From the NCBI GenBank assembly GCA_013139395.1, contig WTAX01000107.1, forward strand, positions 1-9,734: 9,734 nucleotides of DNA. The letters run 5' to 3'. Below the pieces are notes generated by a model. It ran no database searches. It was not told where the DNA came from and saw nothing but the letters and a program-made list of their open reading frames with translations. This stretch comes from Gammaproteobacteria bacterium. GTDB lineage: Bacteria; Pseudomonadota; Gammaproteobacteria; GRL18. Shown piece by piece: positions 5,994 through 9,734 of this stretch. Position numbers and translations under genes: made by a program. Each line of letters opens with the position of its first letter. The stretch's first letter is position 1.

Positions 5994-6024
5994 TAACACC
6001 CTGTACAATAGAGGAGAATTTTGA

Positions 6025-6195
6025 ATGAAACATTGTGTTAAATGTAAAAACAAAAATACTTCATTCTGTGAACCCTGTGATAATGGAAGCTATTGGGAAG
6101 AGACTAAGAATTCCTTTCATCTTGTTATTTCAGCAGCCATGTTTGGCTGTGGTATGGGTGGGGTGATGGCTGCTGTTTATTCCATCTTTGTCTAA
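6025..6195 (+). CDS. 56-residue protein with two CxxC motifs and a C-terminal membrane segment
   Basis: ATG 6025 follows GAGGAG (6011-6016) by 8 bases. Residues 1-24 hold CVKC (Cys4, Cys7) and CEPC (Cys15, Cys18), a C-x2-C-x7-C-x2-C arrangement suited to a small zinc ribbon or rubredoxin-like metal site. Residues 30-56 form one hydrophobic, Gly/Met/Ala-rich segment (SFHLVISAAMFGCGMGGVMA and on) that reads as a transmembrane helix, with an extra Cys42. The likely topology is a cytoplasmic metal or redox knuckle anchored by its tail. It is the last gene of the run behind the Rrf2-controlled promoter. I do not recognise a named family; metal binding is inferred from the cysteine spacing. Confidence 0.72.
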   Translation: MKHCVKCKNKNTSFCEPCDNGSYWEETKNSFHLVISAAMFGCGMGGVMAAVYSIFV

Positions 6196-6254
6196 AGTCT
6201 CCTAAAAAGCAAATACTGCATCAATTGAATGACTAATCAGTAATTGCATTTCAT

Positions 6255-6293
6255 TTGTACCCGTCTATTTCTTATGACAATGTACGGGTACAA
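6255..6293. repeat. Inverted repeat with 10-bp perfect arms after the small-gene operon
   Basis: TTGTACCCGT (6255-6264) and ACGGGTACAA (6284-6293) are perfect inverted arms around a 19-base loop, 60 bases after the last stop of the operon. Only a short T-run (TTTT, 6294-6297) follows and the loop is large, so it is a poor intrinsic terminator, though it may still end or protect the operon mRNA. It overlaps the start of the possible IS200-type remnant; those elements carry subterminal hairpins near their tnpA start. Confidence 0.5.
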
Positions 6294-6357
6294 TTTTGAT
6301 TATCATTTAATGGTATTCACAAAATATGAGTACCAGAACATTATCAGAAATGACTAA
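6274..6357 (+). pseudogene. Possible IS200/IS605 tnpA remnant (N-terminal motif only)
   Basis: The frame from ATG 6274 reads YGYNFDYHLMVFTKYEYQ before a stop at 6355-6357. This resembles the N-terminal signature of single-strand IS200-type transposases (YxxxYHLVxxTKYR). The same frame stays mostly open to about 6540 with two stops, but I cannot find the expected HUH (HxH) motif or the catalytic Tyr region. If real, it is a dead, strongly eroded copy. The match covers fewer than 20 residues and could be chance. Confidence 0.3.
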
Positions 6358-6682
6358 ACGTATGATTGAGTTTATCACAATTCATATGCTCTTTTAGGTC
6401 ATTTGCGACTCGGTGTAAAAAATTTTGACAGTTTAATGTCTGTTGATTTCACATCAAAACCAGATACTTGTAATTGCTGCTTTTTCACTTGGTCAAACTA
6501 TATAAGAAATGACAAAAATACCGCTATAGGTCACGAAGATTAGTTCAATGACCAGTAAGATTAGTCTCAAGATTAAAAAATAAAATATTTTGTCCTGGTA
6601 ATTATAAATATTCCGGATCTATCCCAGACCAGCTATTCGGCATTTTGTGGTAGACTTAAGCCAAATAGCAGTGACAATGATC
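6358..6682. other. Non-coding stretch, no recognisable gene
   Basis: No ORF with a start and ribosome site is supported. A short motif AAGATTA recurs near 6538, 6558 and 6570, and GGTCA/TGACC form an inverted pair at about 6529-6555. Neither suggests a known element. Part of it may be the eroded continuation of the IS200-like remnant. Confidence 0.45.
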
Positions 6683-6712
6683 TTGACTTTTGCCTGGCCA
6701 GGAGCTCATATT
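6683..6712 (+). promoter_or_regulatory. Candidate kefGB promoter with palindromic spacer
   Basis: TTGACT (6683-6688) and CATATT (6707-6712) are separated by 18 bp that contain the perfect 10-bp palindrome CCTGGCCAGG (6693-6702), unusually GC-rich for this region. It lies about 95 bases upstream of kefG. The -10 is weak, so this is only a candidate. Confidence 0.3.
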
Positions 6713-6733
6713 AGCTTTATTCATTTGAGCAAC

Positions 6734-6760
6734 TACAATTTATATTGTGATTAAATTGTA
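6734..6760. promoter_or_regulatory. Candidate operator upstream of kefG
   Basis: TACAATTTA (6734-6742) and TAAATTGTA (6752-6760) are perfect 9-bp inverted arms with a 9-base spacer, ending 44 bases before the kefG start. A possible second promoter (TTGTGA 6745-6750, TAACAT 6768-6773, 17-bp spacing) overlaps it, so a dimeric regulator could act here. No specific regulator can be named. Confidence 0.38.
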
Positions 6761-6804
6761 TGCACATTAACATAACTTATGCCTTATCACAGATAGTAAT
6801 TTAA

Positions 6805-7356
6805 ATGATCCTAATCGTTTTTTCACATCCATACACACACCATTCACACGCTAATAAATCAATACTTGATGAAATTGCAAAAAATGAGCATGTGCATGTT
6901 AATAATCTTTATGAAAAGTATCCTGACTTTCATATTAATGTTTTGGAAGAGCAGGCGCTTTTACGCAAGGCAAAATTAATTATCTTTCAGTTTCCTATCT
7001 ATTGGTACAATGTGCCTGCGTTGTTGAAACAGTGGCAGGAAGTCGTTTTAACGAGACAATTTGCATTGGGTGATAAGTCGCAGACTCAAGTTCTAAAAGG
7101 AAAGCCTGTGATGGCTGTAGTGACGACAGGTCATAAGCAACAGTCATATCAAAAAGAAGGTTTTGATAATTATACACTGGAAGATTTTCTTCGGCCTCTT
7201 GAACAAATGTCCATTCATTGTGGTATGGATTACCATTCACCCCAAGTATTGCATCAGGCACATCGTTCAACTTCAGATGAGTTAACACAGTTTAGTCATT
7301 TATATAATCAACGTATTAATCAATTATATGAGCAGTTAGAGCATCATCATGACTGA
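6805..7356 (+). CDS. kefG: Glutathione-regulated K+-efflux ancillary protein (flavodoxin-like)
   Basis: The product is 183 residues, the usual KefG/KefF size. It belongs to the flavodoxin-fold NAD(P)H quinone oxidoreductase group: ILIVFSHPYTHHSHANKSIL at the FMN-phosphate loop (2-21), then NLYEKYPDFHINVLEEQALL and FQFPIYWYNVPALLKQWQEVVL, typical of KefG/KefF, and VVTTG for the second FMN loop. These proteins sit on the cytoplasmic face of Kef antiporters and are needed for full activity. The stop overlaps the start of the downstream antiporter by eight bases (ATGACTGA), which indicates translational coupling and supports KefG rather than a free quinone reductase. The start has no strong Shine-Dalgarno, but the family begins right at ILIVFSHP, so ATG 6805 fits. 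Confidence 0.85.
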   Translation: MILIVFSHPYTHHSHANKSILDEIAKNEHVHVNNLYEKYPDFHINVLEEQALLRKAKLIIFQFPIYWYNVPALLKQWQEVVLTRQFALGDKSQTQVLKGKPVMAVVTTGHKQQSYQKEGFDNYTLEDFLRPLEQMSIHCGMDYHSPQVLHQAHRSTSDELTQFSHLYNQRINQLYEQLEHHHD

Positions 7357-9154
7357 ACATTCATTACTGATTAATATCCTGATCTATCTATTATCTGCTG
7401 TTATTTCTGTGCCTTTGTTTAAAAAAATTGGTTTGGGTTCGGTGTTAGGCTATTTAGTGGCTGGAGCGATTATTGGCCCTTGGGGACTCGCGCTAATTAC
7501 TAATATCGATGATATTCTTCACTTTGCAGAATTTGGTGTGGTGCTCTTATTATTTTTAATCGGTCTTGAACTAGAACCAAAACGACTGTGGGAAATGCGG
7601 CATTCTATTGTCGGTATGGGAGGAGGGCAAATCCTTTTAACGAGTATTTTCCTGTTTATTATTGGTTTATTTTACGGTTTAAGCTGGAGTACCTCTTTAA
7701 TTGTTGCCATGTCCTTGTCCTTATCTTCTACTGCCATTGCTTTGCAGATACTTAATGAAAGGAATGTTCTATCAACCCACACAGGAAACTCGGCTTTCTC
7801 CGTCTTATTGTTTCAGGATCTGGCTGTTATTCCCATGATGGCAGCGATTCCATTACTCAGTGTTAATCAGGTTGATAATGATGGTAGTTTAGTGATGGCC
7901 ATTGCTGAAGTCATTGGCGTCATTGCCTTAGTTGTTATTGGTGGTCACTATCTGACAGAACCTATCTTTCACATTATTGCCCGTACTCACATGCGTGAAA
8001 TGTTTATTGCCTTTTCACTCCTCTTAATTATTGCCATTTCTTTGCTTATGGATATGGCTGGGTTATCGATGGCACTGGGTAGTTTTTTAGCGGGTGTTTT
8101 ATTGGCTGAATCCGATTTTCGACATGAACTTGAAGTAGAGATTGATCCCTTTAAAGGGCTACTGATGGGCTTGTTTTTTATTGCCATTGGTATGTCTATC
8201 AATTTTGGTTTATTAATTGAACATCCCTGGTTTATTATCTCTTTGGTCATGCTGCTTGTGTTCGTTAAGCTATTAGTACTCATGATTATTGCCAGATTGT
8301 TTTCTTTCAATACGAGTCAGTATCCGCTTTTCGCCATCGTGTTGTCACAAGGGGGAGAGTTTGCCTTTGTTTTATTTGCTCTGGCAGGGGATATGGCTGT
8401 ACTCAGTCAGGAAGTGATTGAACCATTAATTGTTGTGGTGGCCTTATCAATGGTGGTGACACCACTATTGATGTTGGTAAATGATTACTTTATAGAGCCT
8501 CGTTTTGCTCACTCGGCTTCCATTCCTGAAAATGATGAGATGGTGGATATGAGTCACCCAGTGATCATTGCGGGTTTTGGGCGCTTTGGTCGTGTTATTG
8601 GTCGACTTTTACACGCCAATAGTATCCCCACAACAATTTTAGATCATCAACCTGAAATGATTGAGAATGCCAGTATTTATGGATATCAGGTCTATTATGG
8701 TGATGCTCGTAAACCGGCATTATTACATTCAGCCGGAGCCAAATCTGCAAAAGTTTTAATTGTTTGTGTGGATGATCCGCAAATGGCACTGGATGTGATT
8801 GATATTGCAAAAAAACACTTTCCTCATTTGACAATTGTTTCCCGAGCCTATGATATGGGACATGCTTTTGAACTTCTGGAACGAGGGGTCACTTTATTTC
8901 AACGTGAAATGTTAAGTTCTGCCATGCACTTAGGAGAGAAAACACTGATTGAATTAGGCTATGGTGCATATGAAGCGCACCGTGCGACCAAAATGTTTGC
9001 CGATCATGACAGAAGTTTATTTAATAAACTTTATCAGACGGATGCTTTAGAAAAACGGATATCCATTTCCCGCGAGGCCAGAGATGAACTTGCCAAGGTG
9101 TTGGCCGGTGATGAAGAAGAAAAAAATAGAAACAAAACCGAAGACTGGGAATAA
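7349..9154 (+). CDS. kefB: Glutathione-gated K+/H+ antiporter KefB/KefC type
   Basis: The product is 601 residues, the length of E. coli KefB. Residues 1-380 form a multi-helix CPA2 membrane domain with VLGYLVAGAIIGPWGL, FLIGLELEPKRLW, SVLLFQDLAVIP and LSQGGEFAFVLF. The regulatory loop HELEVEIDPFKGLLMG begins at His259 and resembles KefB (HELExxIDPFKG). Residues 400-520 are an RCK/KTN domain with nucleotide motif GFGRFGRVIG (409-418) and YGDARKPALLHSAGA. A charged C-terminal helix ends in an EEEKNRNKTEDWE tail. Kef systems are held shut by glutathione and opened by glutathione adducts of electrophiles, acidifying the cytoplasm to protect the cell. The start overlaps kefG by eight bases. Choosing KefB over KefC rests on the KefG partner, length and loop. 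No intrinsic terminator is visible downstream. Confidence 0.92.
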   Translation: MTEHSLLINILIYLLSAVISVPLFKKIGLGSVLGYLVAGAIIGPWGLALITNIDDILHFAEFGVVLLLFLIGLELEPKRLWEMRHSIVGMGGGQILLTSIFLFIIGLFYGLSWSTSLIVAMSLSLSSTAIALQILNERNVLSTHTGNSAFSVLLFQDLAVIPMMAAIPLLSVNQVDNDGSLVMAIAEVIGVIALVVIGGHYLTEPIFHIIARTHMREMFIAFSLLLIIAISLLMDMAGLSMALGSFLAGVLLAESDFRHELEVEIDPFKGLLMGLFFIAIGMSINFGLLIEHPWFIISLVMLLVFVKLLVLMIIARLFSFNTSQYPLFAIVLSQGGEFAFVLFALAGDMAVLSQEVIEPLIVVVALSMVVTPLLMLVNDYFIEPRFAHSASIPENDEMVDMSHPVIIAGFGRFGRVIGRLLHANSIPTTILDHQPEMIENASIYGYQVYYGDARKPALLHSAGAKSAKVLIVCVDDPQMALDVIDIAKKHFPHLTIVSRAYDMGHAFELLERGVTLFQREMLSSAMHLGEKTLIELGYGAYEAHRATKMFADHDRSLFNKLYQTDALEKRISISREARDELAKVLAGDEEEKNRNKTEDWE

Positions 9155-9446
9155 TTCAGGTCATGGGTGGTTATGGTTTTTAAGTTGTTTCTAGATTAAG
9201 TCTACAGATCATTTAAAGTGTTCGTGAAGTCCTACCGCAGATGTTTTGGCTTCCGCGCTATTAGAAACCGGAAATCGATTTTGTCCGATACTTTCATTGT
9301 ATTTAAACAGATTATTAAATTTCTTTCTCGTTAGAATAAGCAAATCGGGAAAGTTATTGTAGCAGAGTTATGACATCAATTAATGTAGGTTTTTCATAAT
9401 ATTTAAAGAAAAACAGCTTTATCAAATTTAAGGTGTTATAAGGTTT
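9155..9446. other. Intergenic stretch after kefB; possible minus-strand gene remnant
   Basis: No complete gene is visible. On the minus strand an open frame runs from 9367 to a stop at 9211-9209 (52 residues, ending TSAVGLHEHFK) with no in-frame ATG. It reads somewhat like the tail of a real protein and is less AT-rich than its surroundings, so it may be a gene remnant. I do not recognise it. Confidence 0.35.
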
Positions 9447-9471
9447 CCTGATTACCCATAACTCTCAGCCA
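9447..9471 (+). repeat. Left terminal inverted repeat of the MITE
   Basis: 25 bases, perfect inverted match to 9637-9661. The outer bases are CCTGATTACC; the identity stops at 9472 against 9636. Confidence 0.88.
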
Positions 9472-9636
9472 ATGTACACAATGTACAGCCGGATTCCACG
9501 CTGTAGGCCAATGAATACGTGAACTGAGCTATGACAGAGCTGGTCAATTGAATTGGAATCATATTGTTATTTGGGCAACAGCACAATATTCCATTTGTAA
9601 CTCATTGAATTTATTGTAGCTCAATCCTCTGTATCA

Positions 9637-9661
9637 TGGCTGAGAGTTATGGGTAATCAGG
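9637..9661 (-). repeat. Right terminal inverted repeat of the MITE
   Basis: 25 bases, perfect inverted match to 9447-9471, followed at once by the second copy of the target duplication (9662-9669). Confidence 0.88.
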
Positions 9662-9734
9662 TAAGGTTTTGAATTGTTGCTATTAGGATAATTAAGATTG
9701 ATTCTCAATTGGCATCAATGGCGGGAATAGGTCA

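Larger units (their letters stand above)
9447..9661. mobile_element. 215-bp MITE with 25-bp perfect TIRs and 8-bp target duplication
   Basis: The left end (9447-9471, starting CCTGATTACCCATAAC and ending CAGCCA) is the exact reverse complement of the right end (9637-9661) over 25 bases. The element is flanked directly by an 8-bp duplication TAAGGTTT (9439-9446 and 9662-9669). No transposase frame fits inside, so it is non-autonomous and needs a transposase in trans. Intact repeats and duplication suggest recent insertion. An 8-bp duplication is seen for several IS families (for example IS66, ISL3, ISAs1, IS1595, IS256); I cannot pick one. Just inside the left end, ATGTACA occurs twice (9472-9487 region). 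Confidence 0.88.

Noticed and set aside
5959..6024. 21-aa ORF (MKEISFLICQ...) between the frameshifted ORF and the CxxC gene
   Set aside because: No ribosome site of its own; better explained as the zero-frame continuation past the stop of the frameshifted ORF.
6255..6297. Strong intrinsic terminator
   Set aside because: Loop of 19 bases and only four Ts after the stem; kept as an inverted repeat instead.
7987..8310. 107-aa minus-strand ORF inside kefB
   Set aside because: Antisense shadow of the conserved antiporter membrane domain.

Overview
The window is AT-rich bacterial DNA. The protein families point to a gammaproteobacterium, perhaps one with sulfur-linked energy metabolism: a KefG/KefB pair laid out as in enterobacteria, a membrane-domain/flavoprotein disulfide-oxidoreductase fusion, a DsrC/TusE-family protein and a SufR/IscR-like Rrf2 regulator. 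Species cannot be read from the sequence alone.

Layout. (1) Positions 2-76 hold the last 24 codons of an unrecognised gene cut by the window edge. (2) 340-2493 encodes a 717-residue TVP38/DedA-type membrane domain fused to a pyridine-nucleotide disulfide oxidoreductase. Convergent to it, 2507-3448 (minus) encodes an exported START-domain protein with a good Fur-box-like site in its upstream region. (3) 3449-4445 has no convincing gene; 3928-4252 holds decayed, interleaved short repeats. (4) 4446-4892 (minus) is an Rrf2 regulator with three cysteines placed as in Fe-S-binding members. It is divergent from a compact series of small genes (5082-6195): a 30-aa ORF, a 103-aa DsrC/TusE-like protein lacking both redox cysteines, a 66-aa unknown protein, a short ORF that looks frameshifted, and a 56-aa protein with two CxxC motifs and a C-terminal membrane segment. 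The divergent region carries three copies of a 15-bp palindrome (ATACCAATTTGGTAT type). One overlaps the -35 of a good sigma-70-like promoter and one lies at its expected transcription start. (5) 6196-6804 is mostly non-coding, with a 10-bp-arm inverted repeat and a possible IS200-type transposase remnant. (6) 6805-9154 is the overlapping pair kefG-kefB, a glutathione-gated K+/H+ antiporter and its flavodoxin-like ancillary subunit. (7) 9447-9661 is an intact-looking 215-bp MITE with perfect 25-bp terminal inverted repeats and an 8-bp target duplication.

The most interesting part is the Rrf2/DsrC-like small-protein locus. The sequence supports a self-contained regulon: a probable Fe-S sensor, repeated operators, and an operon of tiny proteins in which the DsrC-family member cannot do thiol chemistry. 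I infer a regulatory or scaffolding module responding to redox, NO or Fe-S status. The functions of the small proteins are not known from sequence.
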